From positions 1 through 11,517 of the forward strand of contig JAMOPD010000226.1 of the NCBI GenBank assembly GCA_027064745.1: DNA of 11,517 bases, given 5' to 3'. The notes under the pieces are model-generated. The model made no database searches. It was not told the DNA's origin and saw only the letters and a program-made list of their open reading frames with translations. This document shows, piece after piece, positions 1 to 6,220 of this stretch. How positions within the stretch are numbered: position 1 is the first letter of the stretch; each line of letters opens with the position of its first letter. This DNA comes from Thermococcaceae archaeon. GTDB lineage: Archaea; Methanobacteriota_B; Thermococci; Thermococcales; Thermococcaceae. The position numbers and the translations under genes were made by a program.

Positions 1-75
1 GAGGACATAAACCGCCGGGACTATCAGGCCTGTCAGATGGAGTGCCTTCCTCTTAAGCTCTCTTTTTATGCTCAT
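1..75 (-). CDS. Partial CDS: N-terminus of a probable polyprenol/diacylglycerol kinase-family membrane protein
   Basis: Only the first 25 codons are inside the window; the gene continues past base 1. Reading leftwards from ATG 75-73 there is an open frame beginning MSIKRELKRKALHLTGLIV and continuing PAVYVL. A GGGGGTGAT ribosome binding site lies just upstream (about 80-89 on the complementary strand). The basic start with an E-x-x-RK-x-x-H-x-x-G pattern leading into a hydrophobic helix is typical of the SEC59/DGK1/VTE5-like lipid kinase family (archaeal 'dolichol kinase' annotations) and of some CTP-dependent cytidylyltransferases. The start lies 27 nt after the stop of the HAD gene, so the two are probably co-transcribed. 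Function is inferred from 25 residues only; that a gene starts here is much surer than its family. Confidence 0.6.
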   Translation of the reverse strand, partial: MSIKRELKRKALHLTGLIVPAVYVL

Positions 76-141
76 GCTTTATCACCCCCATGGCTCTTTC
101 TCTCATCCCTTCGCCAAATCAGCTTTATGCTCATGCTTTAT
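65..141. repeat. Short direct repeat duplicating a translation-start region
   Basis: The 18-mer TTTATGCTCATGCTTTAT occurs at 65-82 and again at 124-141, offset 59 bp. One mismatch further on, both copies continue into a complementary-strand ribosome binding site (GGTGAT in the first, GGAGGTAAT in the second). The left copy is the start of the lipid-kinase-like gene; the right copy lies in the last codons of the HAD gene (the KHEHK stretch). It looks like a small duplication of the initiation region of the downstream gene, or an ancient slippage event. Confidence 0.6.
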
Positions 142-804
142 TACCTCCAGAGCTTCCATGAGATTTCTCACAACATAATCTGCATTTTCTGCTCCCCTAC
201 CTCTGAAATAGCCCCGGTTCACGAGTATCGTGACTGCTCCGATGGCCTTCCCTCCCTTCATGTCCGTCTCATCCCTATCGCCTACCATGTATATTTCAGA
301 CTCCTCAGGGAAGAGCTTCTTTGCGAGAATGAAGTTATGAAGCTCAAATTTGCTGTATCCGGTTTCCCCACTTATTACAACACTGTCAAAATATTCCTTT
401 ATTCCAAGATATTCAAGCTTTTTCCTCTGCCAATAGCTTGATGAATCAGTTATGAGGACAATTTTAGCCCCCATATTTTTAAGCTCCTCCAGAAAGGGCT
501 TTGCATCGGGAAAGAGCTTCAGATTTGAGAAGAAAACCCTATCAACGAGACCAAACATCTCATCGAGTTCATTTTGTGGAATGTGAGAATACACCTTTTT
601 CATAGCTTTTTCAAGGATTTTATCCAAATCCATCAAATGAAGCTCCCTGATCTGCTCCAAATCCCGGTATCTACTCGTCAGAATATAGAAGAGTGCTTTA
701 AACTTCCTTTTTTTAAGCAGATAGGGAAGCAATCGGAGGATAGTATATTTCCCAGCTTCCCATGTATTGCACAGAGTGTCATCGAGATCAAGGAGCACAA
801 GCAT
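103..804 (-). CDS. HAD-superfamily hydrolase (phosphoglycolate phosphatase-like, C1 cap)
   Basis: A 233-residue soluble protein with all four HAD motifs in order. Motif I is DLDDT at residues 6-10 (nucleophile D6, acid/base D8). Motif II is LITDSS around T119. Motif III is a lysine at 152 (YSKFE). Motif IV is GDRDETD at 175-181, supplying the Mg2+-binding acids. The roughly 80-100 residues between motifs I and II form an alpha-helical C1-type cap, as in phosphoglycolate phosphatase, beta-phosphoglucomutase and haloacid dehalogenase relatives. Members hydrolyse phosphate esters in the cytosol; the substrate cannot be read from the sequence. Start ATG 804 is preceded by a strong GGAGAGGT site. 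It is transcribed away from the DUF131 gene and is followed within 27 nt by a lipid-kinase-like gene. The last ten residues are encoded by a duplicated segment (see repeat 65-141), so the C-terminus may be recently extended. Confidence 0.9.
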   Translation of the reverse strand: MLVLLDLDDTLCNTWEAGKYTILRLLPYLLKKRKFKALFYILTSRYRDLEQIRELHLMDLDKILEKAMKKVYSHIPQNELDEMFGLVDRVFFSNLKLFPDAKPFLEELKNMGAKIVLITDSSSYWQRKKLEYLGIKEYFDSVVISGETGYSKFELHNFILAKKLFPEESEIYMVGDRDETDMKGGKAIGAVTILVNRGYFRGRGAENADYVVRNLMEALEVIKHEHKADLAKG

Positions 805-849
805 ATTAAAACCTCTCCACTTCTGTTTTTAATTTTTGGGTTTTGGGTT

Positions 850-934
850 AGGGGTTAGATACTGTCAGGAGTTAGACAGCCCTATACCGGATTTATCATT
901 AGCTCACAGATTATGCTGACAGTATGAGGGGTTA
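850..934. mobile_element. Candidate MITE / solo IS ends with terminal inverted repeats and 8-bp direct repeat
   Basis: ATACTGTCAG at 859-868 and its exact reverse complement CTGACAGTAT at 916-925 bound a 67-bp segment. Immediately outside (one G on each side) the octamer AGGGGTTA occurs at 850-857 and again at 927-934 in the same orientation. Inverted ends inside an 8-bp direct repeat is the signature of a transposon insertion. The ends, read as GATACTGTCAG, resemble the GNNACTGT-type tips of IS6-family elements, which duplicate 8 bp and are known in Pyrococcus. There is no room for a transposase. An inner CTGTC/GACAG pair (862-866, 875-879) could form a small hairpin. The alternative is a palindromic operator serving the two divergent genes. 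Confidence 0.5.
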
Positions 935-940
935 TTGGGT

Positions 941-954
941 TAAGATTTAAAAAA
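941..954 (+). promoter_or_regulatory. TATA-like promoter element of the DUF131 - antiporter cluster
   Basis: An A/T-rich element (AGATTTAAAAAAG at 943-955) lies about 28-35 nt upstream of ATG 975/981. This is where an archaeal TATA box would place transcription start almost on the initiation codon. It sits just right of the inverted-repeat element. Confidence 0.4.
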
Positions 955-980
955 GAATGTATAATTTTTATGTGATGGGT

Positions 981-1223
981 ATGAGAGGAGAACTGCTAAT
1001 AGCTGGCGGAATAATCCTAATATTTATCGGATTCATGATGATTTTCCTAGGAATGATTATGAGCGCCAGTGGCCAAGGTGAAGTCGAGGGCGGCGGAGTT
1101 ATAATGATCGGCCCTATTCCAATAGTTTTTGGAACGCAGAGAGGTGCAACCCTAGCGATGGTTCTGGCCATAATCCTGATGCTCCTCTGGATTGTAGGAG
1201 CACTGCTCTGGAGGAGGGGATGA
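981..1223 (+). CDS. DUF131 (TIGR00304-type) small archaeal membrane protein
   Basis: A membrane protein of about 80 residues starting MRGELLIAGG. There are two hydrophobic helices (residues about 4-27 and 58-75) separated by a Gly-rich loop that contains the family hallmark GGVIMIGPIPIVFG. It ends in an Arg-rich WRRG tail. This matches the archaeal DUF131 family, whose function is unknown. The reading frame is open from ATG 957, with further ATGs at 975 and 981. I prefer 981 (or 975) because the TATA-like element at 943-955 puts transcription start near 973-980, giving a leaderless or nearly leaderless mRNA, and because GTGAT precedes 981. The stop TGA 1221-1223 is one base from the GTG start of the next small gene, so this is the first gene of a translationally coupled set ending in the Na+/H+ antiporter. 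Confidence 0.85.
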   Translation: MRGELLIAGGIILIFIGFMMIFLGMIMSASGQGEVEGGGVIMIGPIPIVFGTQRGATLAMVLAIILMLLWIVGALLWRRG

Positions 1224-1224
1224 A

Positions 1225-1401
1225 GTGAAGCATTTTTTTAAGCAAATTAAAGAATGGAATGGAGTAACTTACTTTTTTCTCATTATTACCCCCCAAACAT
1301 GGTGTTGTTACGGCTTGGAGGGCAACAATCCATACCAACCATACACCAGCTATGAAACAGTCCTTGAGCAGAGAGCATATTCACAGGAGGGGATTAAGTG
1401 A
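1225..1401 (+). CDS. Small conserved-looking protein of unknown function (58 aa)
   Basis: A GTG-initiated frame of 58 codons beginning VKHFFKQIKEWNGVTYFF and ending AYSQEGIK. I do not recognise the family. Three things argue it is real. It has a strong GGAGGAGGGGATGAA site directly upstream. It starts one base after the stop of the DUF131 gene. Its TGA (1399-1401) overlaps the GTG start of the antiporter by 4 nt (GTGA, 1398-1401). So it exactly fills the gap between two coupled genes with no stop codon. There is a short hydrophobic stretch at residues about 14-22, a CC pair near residue 27-28, and a polar Tyr/Asn/Gln-rich second half (EGNNPYQPYTSYETVLEQ). No classic transmembrane span or metal motif is evident. 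The position suggests a role with the membrane proteins on either side. Confidence is high that it is translated, nil for function. Confidence 0.7.
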   Translation: MKHFFKQIKEWNGVTYFFLIITPQTWCCYGLEGNNPYQPYTSYETVLEQRAYSQEGIK

Positions 1402-2579
1402 ACTATCTCTTTGCCCTCGCTGTTCTTCTCGTGGTTGCAAAGAGCCTGGAGTGGCTTTTTGAGAAGAAAAGTATTCCACCAATAATAGCCCATGTTTTAA
1501 CTGGAATAATCCTCGGACCCTTTATCCTTGGAGTTATCCAACCTTCGGGAGAGCTCAAGGTTTTATCAGAGTTTGGGCTCCTCATGATGATGCTCTACAT
1601 GGGATTGACAAGCAACTTCTCTGCAATAGCTCAGAATACGAAGAAATCTGTCGTTGTTGCGGCAATGGGCGTTGCTTTTTCATTCCTCCTCGGCTTTACC
1701 ACTGTAATAATCTTTGGAGAAGGTTTGGCAGCTGCTATATTCGTCGGTATAACCCTTGGGAACACAGCTATAGAGGTCACAAGTGGTATCCTCGTTAAAG
1801 AGCGAGTTAAGAGAGAGGTATCTTCAATTCTGATGGGAGCTGCTTTCGTCGATGATATTATAGCCGTCTATCTAATTGGTATAATCACTGCCCTAGCCAG
1901 AGGAGAGTTCAACACGTACCCCTTACTCCTGCTCACGATTAAAATCGCCTTGTTTATAACTGGCACTCTCCTGCTTTCGGAGTTTGTTTTTAAGCGTGCC
2001 AAGAGATTCAGCATCATAATCAAAAATCTGAACGTGTTCTTCACATTCACGCTGATTCTGATGTTCTCGCTGGCTCTTCTTGCAGAAACTGTTGGGCTAC
2101 ATTACATCATAGGCGCATATCTAGCTGGACTGACCATCAGTAGGCTGAGGGAAAGGAAGGACCCCATGATAATAAGCCGTATAAAGCTGAATGAGCTTAT
2201 AGAGAACTTGCAGGTTGTCCTTACAGAGTTCTTTATTCCCCTGTTTTTCATCTATGTTGGGTTGATGTTTAACCCCAAGGTCAGCGAAATAAACCTCGCC
2301 CTCATAATACTCCTATATCTGGCCGCGGTGATGGGAAAGCTGATAGGCTGCTCGCTGGGAAGCAGAATGTTCAGGCTTGAATGGAAGGATTCCATACTCA
2401 TCGGAATAGGCATGGGGGGAAGAGGAAGTCTTGAATTAGCAATCTTAAAATTTGGTTTGGATACAGGCATAATAAACCAGCCCCTCTTTGCAGGGGTTGT
2501 AACGGTTTCCATGATGACAGCATTAACAACACCCTTCTTCTTCAAGAGCTATCTCAAGAGAATAAAAGGCAAAGCTTAA
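1398..2579 (+). CDS. CPA2-family cation:proton antiporter (Na+/H+ antiporter, NapA/KefB-like membrane domain)
   Basis: 393 residues with about 12-13 hydrophobic helices and no C-terminal TrkA-N/RCK domain, so this is the bare transporter core. Family marks are the N-terminal IPPIIAHVLTGIILGP stretch (about 26-41), the GNTAIEVTSG segment (121-130), the paired aspartates FVDDIIAVY (D152, D153) that carry ions in the electrogenic CPA2 exchangers, and a Lys in a late helix (K314 in VMGKLIG) comparable to the NapA lysine. The segment MGGRGSLELAIL (339-350) is the conserved penultimate helix. The paired Asp suggests Na+ or Li+ exchange for 2 H+ and a part in pH/sodium homeostasis of the cytoplasmic membrane. 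Start is GTG 1398, overlapping the stop of the 58-aa gene. The 3' end (AAAGGCAAAGCTTAA) is repeated 92 bp further on in the intergenic region. Confidence 0.92.
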   Translation: MNYLFALAVLLVVAKSLEWLFEKKSIPPIIAHVLTGIILGPFILGVIQPSGELKVLSEFGLLMMMLYMGLTSNFSAIAQNTKKSVVVAAMGVAFSFLLGFTTVIIFGEGLAAAIFVGITLGNTAIEVTSGILVKERVKREVSSILMGAAFVDDIIAVYLIGIITALARGEFNTYPLLLLTIKIALFITGTLLLSEFVFKRAKRFSIIIKNLNVFFTFTLILMFSLALLAETVGLHYIIGAYLAGLTISRLRERKDPMIISRIKLNELIENLQVVLTEFFIPLFFIYVGLMFNPKVSEINLALIILLYLAAVMGKLIGCSLGSRMFRLEWKDSILIGIGMGGRGSLELAILKFGLDTGIINQPLFAGVVTVSMMTALTTPFFFKSYLKRIKGKA

Positions 2580-2671
2580 GCAAAACTGGTTTTTCCATGA
2601 TGGCGCCATTCTTCAGGGAAATACCTCAGGAGACTCAGGATCAAGAGTTAGAGTATAAAGGCAAAGCTTAA
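2565..2671. repeat. 15-bp direct repeat of the antiporter 3' end
   Basis: AAAGGCAAAGCTTAA, encoding the last residues KGKA-stop of the antiporter (2565-2579), recurs at 2657-2671. The second copy closes a 24-codon frame from ATG 2597 that also ends in YKGKA-stop. That mini-frame lacks a ribosome binding site and I do not call it a gene. The copies probably record a small duplication, or loss of the original C-terminal tail. Confidence 0.55.
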
Positions 2672-2705
2672 ATTGAAAAGTTGAAAGCTTAAACAAGCGG
2701 GTGAG
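2663..2705 (+). promoter_or_regulatory. Probable mfnA promoter with duplicated AAAGCTTAAA motif and RBS
   Basis: The decamer AAAGCTTAAA occurs at 2663-2672 and at 2684-2693, 21 bp apart, which is two helical turns. The first copy is 37-46 nt before ATG 2709 and could act as the TATA box, placing transcription start near 2695. A GGGTGAG ribosome binding site follows at about 2699-2705. The second copy would then overlap the start site and may be an operator half. This is inferred from position only. Confidence 0.35.
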
Positions 2706-2708
2706 AAA

Positions 2709-3860
2709 ATGCTCATGTTTCCAGAGAAAGGCGCGGATGAGAATGAGGTTCTGGCAGAGCTTGAAAAGAAAACTGAGAAAGATTTAACTTTTGATTCCGG
2801 GAAAATTCTGGGATCAATGTGCACATATCCTCACCCATTTGCCCGTAAGATAATCACCAGATACATTGACAGGAATCTCGGCGATCCGGGACTTCATCTC
2901 GGCAGTAGAGAAATCGAATATGAAACTGTTCAAATGCTCGGTTCCCTTCTTCATCTGAAAAGAGCCCACGGAAATATAGTTTCCGGCGGCACCGAGGCAA
3001 ACATACTGGCAGTAAGGGCTTTCAGGAATGTTGCGGATGTTGAAGAACCAGAAGTGATACTTCCAAAAAGCGCCCATTTCTCATTCCTTAAGGCCAGTGA
3101 TTTGCTCAGGGTAAAGCTCGTCTGGGCAGAGCTGAAGAAGGATTATTCGGTCAATGTTAAAGACGTTGAAACTAAGATTACAGACAACACGATCGGAATC
3201 GTGGGCATAGCCGGAACCACTGGCCTTGGAGTTGTCGATGATATCCCTACCTTAAGCGACATAGCATCTGATTATGGGATACCCCTTCACGTCGATGCCG
3301 CTTTTGGGGGCTTTGTAATACCTTTTGCAAAGGCTCTTGGCTATGATCTACCTGATTTTGACTTCAAGCTGAAAGGAGTGCAGAGTATAACAATAGATCC
3401 GCATAAAATGGGCATGGTTCCTATCCCGGCAGGAGGGATAATATTCAGAGAAAAGAAATTTTTAGAGGCAATAAGTATCCCTGCGCCGTATCTGGCTGGA
3501 GGAAAGGTCTGGCAGGCAACCATAACTGGGACGAGGCCCGGAGCAAATGCCCTAGCTGTGTGGGCCATGATAAAGCACCTCGGATTTGAAGGCTATACGA
3601 AGATTGTGAAGGAGGCTATGGAACTCTCAAGATGGTTTGCCTCAGAGCTGAAGAAAATTCCAGGGGTTTACCTCATCAGGGAGCCCGTTCTCAATATCGT
3701 CTCATTTGGAACCAAGGAGCTTGAAAGGATCGAGGGAGAGCTTAAAAACAGGGGCTGGGGAATAAGCGCTCACAGGGGCTACATCAGGATTGTTATGATG
3801 CCACACGTGAGGAGAGAACATTTAGAGAAGTTTTTGAACGATTTGAGGGAAATTCTGTAG
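2709..3860 (+). CDS. mfnA: MfnA-type PLP decarboxylase (L-aspartate / L-tyrosine decarboxylase)
   Basis: 383 residues, full length for archaeal group II PLP decarboxylases of the MfnA family. Visible features are a substrate/PLP loop YPHPFARKI (40-49), GGTEANILA (93-101) for phosphate binding, the ring-stacking His in KSAHFSF (H123), the PLP N1-binding Asp in HVDAAFGG (D196), and the Schiff-base Lys in IDPHKMG (K233). In methanogens MfnA makes tyramine for methanofuran. Thermococcales lack methanofuran, and the Thermococcus kodakarensis homologue (TK1814) has been assigned as aspartate decarboxylase, giving beta-alanine for pantothenate/CoA. That role is the likelier one here, though it is not provable from the sequence. 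ATG 2709 has a GGGTGAG site 4-10 nt upstream. The gene is 129 nt after the antiporter and probably has its own promoter. Confidence 0.92.
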   Translation: MLMFPEKGADENEVLAELEKKTEKDLTFDSGKILGSMCTYPHPFARKIITRYIDRNLGDPGLHLGSREIEYETVQMLGSLLHLKRAHGNIVSGGTEANILAVRAFRNVADVEEPEVILPKSAHFSFLKASDLLRVKLVWAELKKDYSVNVKDVETKITDNTIGIVGIAGTTGLGVVDDIPTLSDIASDYGIPLHVDAAFGGFVIPFAKALGYDLPDFDFKLKGVQSITIDPHKMGMVPIPAGGIIFREKKFLEAISIPAPYLAGGKVWQATITGTRPGANALAVWAMIKHLGFEGYTKIVKEAMELSRWFASELKKIPGVYLIREPVLNIVSFGTKELERIEGELKNRGWGISAHRGYIRIVMMPHVRREHLEKFLNDLREIL

Positions 3861-3885
3861 GATATAGAACTATAACTTAATATCC
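3860..3885 (+). terminator. Possible weak hairpin after mfnA
   Basis: GGATAT at 3860-3865 and ATATCC at 3880-3885 can pair around a 14-nt A/T-rich loop directly at the mfnA stop. There is no clear following U-run, so a terminator role is only a suggestion. Confidence 0.25.
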
Positions 3886-3907
3886 ATTGATGGATTTAAA
3901 CAAAAGA

Positions 3908-3949
3908 GTTTTATATACACTACACTCACCATTATTAAAGGTGCTTGGG
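3908..3949 (+). promoter_or_regulatory. TATA box and RBS of the secreted glycosidase-like gene
   Basis: GTTTTATATACAC (3908-3920) is a good archaeal TATA box with an A/G-rich BRE-like flank (AAAAGA). It predicts transcription start near 3938-3942. AAAGGTG (3937-3943) is a ribosome binding site six bases before ATG 3950. Together they argue that the open frame upstream of 3950 (ATG 3890, with no RBS) is not translated. Confidence 0.6.
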
Positions 3950-6217
3950 ATGTTTGTCAATCTAAGCACTAAGAGAATAGCAGTATGTCTCATGATTTTT
4001 GTATTAATGGCAAATATATCAACAGCAACCCAATGGAATGACCCAATTGTTGTGGGAGATGCTTTCAGGATTGAGTTCTACGGAGATATGCTGAACGAGA
4101 TAAAAAACGATTATCAGCTTGAATTTCTTCATAACACCGTTCAAGCATGGATAGACTACCGACCATGGATGAAGTATCCGGGAGAGTGGAGACATATACA
4201 GTCACTCATTTCACTTTCTCATGCATATGACATTCCCGTTGGAATAGCCGTGGGATGGCATGTTGGAGATTCTGTTGATGATCCATACAATTCCCAGATT
4301 GGCTTTTTGTATTATTACCAGCATGTAATGCCCTACTCTAAAAAATGGAGATATCCAAACGGAACCATATCTTCAGACCCGTATACCGTGGGACTATCCC
4401 GCTCATTCTCAGGTTATCTCACCATTAGAATTCTGGGGGAGGAACTTGGCAGAAGGGATTTTTACGGAATAATGCAACCCCAAAATCCATACTGGAGAGA
4501 TTTTCTTCTGTATTGGACAAGAAAAGCCGTTGATTCTGGAGCCGATGCAATATTCTTTGACAGCCCTGATGCTATTTTTACATTCGTTTGGGGTGGAGGT
4601 TGGGGCTGTAAGGATACATGGGAAGGTAGGGGGTTTATAGAGTACCTAAAGTCCAAATTCACCAAAAGTCAGCTTTCAGAGCTGGGGATTAAAGATGTTG
4701 ATAATTTCTGTTTGAGAACCTACTTGGAAAATAAATATCCTCTAAAAGGAGCGCATCCAGTTCCCACCCCGTTTAGGGAGAGATTTTTAACATCCTGGCC
4801 ATTTGAACTGGTAGAATTTGAGAATAACAGCGAAGTTTTATCGGACCCTATTGTAAAGGAAGCACTGTTATACTGGTATCAGTCTGCAATAGCTCTTGTC
4901 AAAAATGTTTCAGCAGAGACCAGAGAATATGCAGAGAAAAGCCATAGAAAAGTTTTGCTGTCAACAAACGAATTCTACGCATGGATTCCTCACATAACCC
5001 TAACACCATATATGGATGTTGTTTATGTTGAAGACAGCCAACTCAGACCGTTTCCATACCAGACCAACGGGCTGGTGTGCAAACTTGCTAGGGCTTCCTC
5101 CAACTTTACAAAGCCAGTTTGGATCGGTGAATGGACCCTCTGGTTTGCAAATCCCTTCGAACCAGAATCACCGCCCGGGGATATCTCCACTCTTATAAAG
5201 CTCAGAATTGCAGAAATATACAGCAACCCTGATTGTAGGATGCTCATACCCTTCGGAACAGGCTCTTCCGATGAAGGATGGCCACCCCATAGATTGGTAA
5301 GCTCACGGGAGAAAAAAGAAGTGTCAAAATACTATCGCTTCATCTCAAATATGCGGGAGTTATTTGAGAATACTCATTCCTATTCTAACGTTGCCCTCTT
5401 AGTTTCTCTTCCAACAGCAATCTGGCAATATTTCCCGGCTTTTGGAATATGTGATAGTGATGAGTATTATAACGAAATTCGAGGCTGGGCACGAGCATTA
5501 GAAGAGATGCATATTCCGTACGATGTGCTATTCCTTGGAATGAATGGTATATTGAGCACAGATTCCTACAAAAGACTAAAGAATTACAAACTGCTGATAG
5601 CCCCCGGATTAAGCAGGATTTCTTCCCGTGACTTAAATGAGATAGAGATGTTCCTAGAAAGTGGAGGCCGATTAGTTACCACCGCTGATTTTGCTCTCTA
5701 TGATGACATGAATAACAAGCGGAATAGCATAATCAACAACAAAAATGTCATTGTTATTGATAAAGTTGGTAAGTCTTACTGGGATTCTCTCGGAGAAAAA
5801 AAGCCTGACAACAGTTTATTCAATTACATGATGAAAAAGATAAGCCCCATTTGGAATACAAATAAAATCCTCCACACAAATGCCTCAAATGATGTAATGA
5901 TAACCCCTCTCAAAAAATCTGATACCGATGAATTTATCCTGAGCTTGGTTAATTACAACTACCATTATGATAAGATTCACGACTGGACAACCCCAGAGAA
6001 AAACATAAAAATCGAGCTGAGGATTCCAGAGAATTACGAAATCATGCAGATTTTCTCCATATCCCCTGAGGAAGGTAAGAACTATTTGAAATACACTAGA
6101 CGTGGGAACTGGATAATACTAAATATTGATAATTTAATCACGTGGAAACTTGTGGTAATCGAGCCAGTAAGAAAGAGTTCCCCACCAGCTTTAGATGGCA
6201 GAATCTATGCCGTATGA
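3950..6217 (+). CDS. Secreted multidomain protein, GH42-like architecture (putative glycoside hydrolase)
   Basis: 755 residues from ATG 3950. The start gives a clean signal peptide: MFVNLSTKR, a hydrophobic core IAVCLMIFVLMANIS, then a small-residue site STA-TQ. The frame is open further up (ATG 3890), but that start lacks an RBS and would bury the signal. Residues about 30-460 look like a (beta/alpha) barrel, with acid-bearing strand ends at DAIFFDSPD (D204, D207), STNEF (E341), VVYVED (E361, D362) and WIGEWTLW (E394); I cannot tell which pair is catalytic. Residues about 475-585 (YDVLFLGMNG, LLIAPGLSRIS, FLESGGRLVTTADF) match the glutamine-amidotransferase-like domain of GH42 beta-galactosidases. 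Residues about 640-740 form a beta-strand-rich C-terminal domain. Several N-x-S/T sequons fit an exported glycoprotein. It is visibly more A/T-rich than mfnA. The substrate is unknown and I recognise no exact family. Confidence 0.75.
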   Translation: MFVNLSTKRIAVCLMIFVLMANISTATQWNDPIVVGDAFRIEFYGDMLNEIKNDYQLEFLHNTVQAWIDYRPWMKYPGEWRHIQSLISLSHAYDIPVGIAVGWHVGDSVDDPYNSQIGFLYYYQHVMPYSKKWRYPNGTISSDPYTVGLSRSFSGYLTIRILGEELGRRDFYGIMQPQNPYWRDFLLYWTRKAVDSGADAIFFDSPDAIFTFVWGGGWGCKDTWEGRGFIEYLKSKFTKSQLSELGIKDVDNFCLRTYLENKYPLKGAHPVPTPFRERFLTSWPFELVEFENNSEVLSDPIVKEALLYWYQSAIALVKNVSAETREYAEKSHRKVLLSTNEFYAWIPHITLTPYMDVVYVEDSQLRPFPYQTNGLVCKLARASSNFTKPVWIGEWTLWFANPFEPESPPGDISTLIKLRIAEIYSNPDCRMLIPFGTGSSDEGWPPHRLVSSREKKEVSKYYRFISNMRELFENTHSYSNVALLVSLPTAIWQYFPAFGICDSDEYYNEIRGWARALEEMHIPYDVLFLGMNGILSTDSYKRLKNYKLLIAPGLSRISSRDLNEIEMFLESGGRLVTTADFALYDDMNNKRNSIINNKNVIVIDKVGKSYWDSLGEKKPDNSLFNYMMKKISPIWNTNKILHTNASNDVMITPLKKSDTDEFILSLVNYNYHYDKIHDWTTPEKNIKIELRIPENYEIMQIFSISPEEGKNYLKYTRRGNWIILNIDNLITWKLVVIEPVRKSSPPALDGRIYAV

Positions 6218-6220
6218 GAG

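Noticed and set aside
37..441. 134-codon plus-strand frame opposite the HAD gene
   Set aside because: Antisense to a gene with all four HAD motifs; no RBS and no family resemblance.
838..857. Telomere-like GGGTTTTGGGTTAGGGGTTA run
   Set aside because: Only three irregular units in a chromosome interior of an archaeon; part of it is the direct repeat flanking the inverted-repeat element.
957..980. ATG 957 as start of the DUF131 protein
   Set aside because: It lies too close to the TATA-like element for the transcript to include it, has no RBS, and adds a non-family N-terminus (MYNFYVMG).
2597..2671. 24-codon frame MMAPFFREIPQETQDQELEY followed by KGKA
   Set aside because: No ribosome binding site, very short, and its end is a copy of the antiporter 3' end; more likely a duplication relic than a gene.
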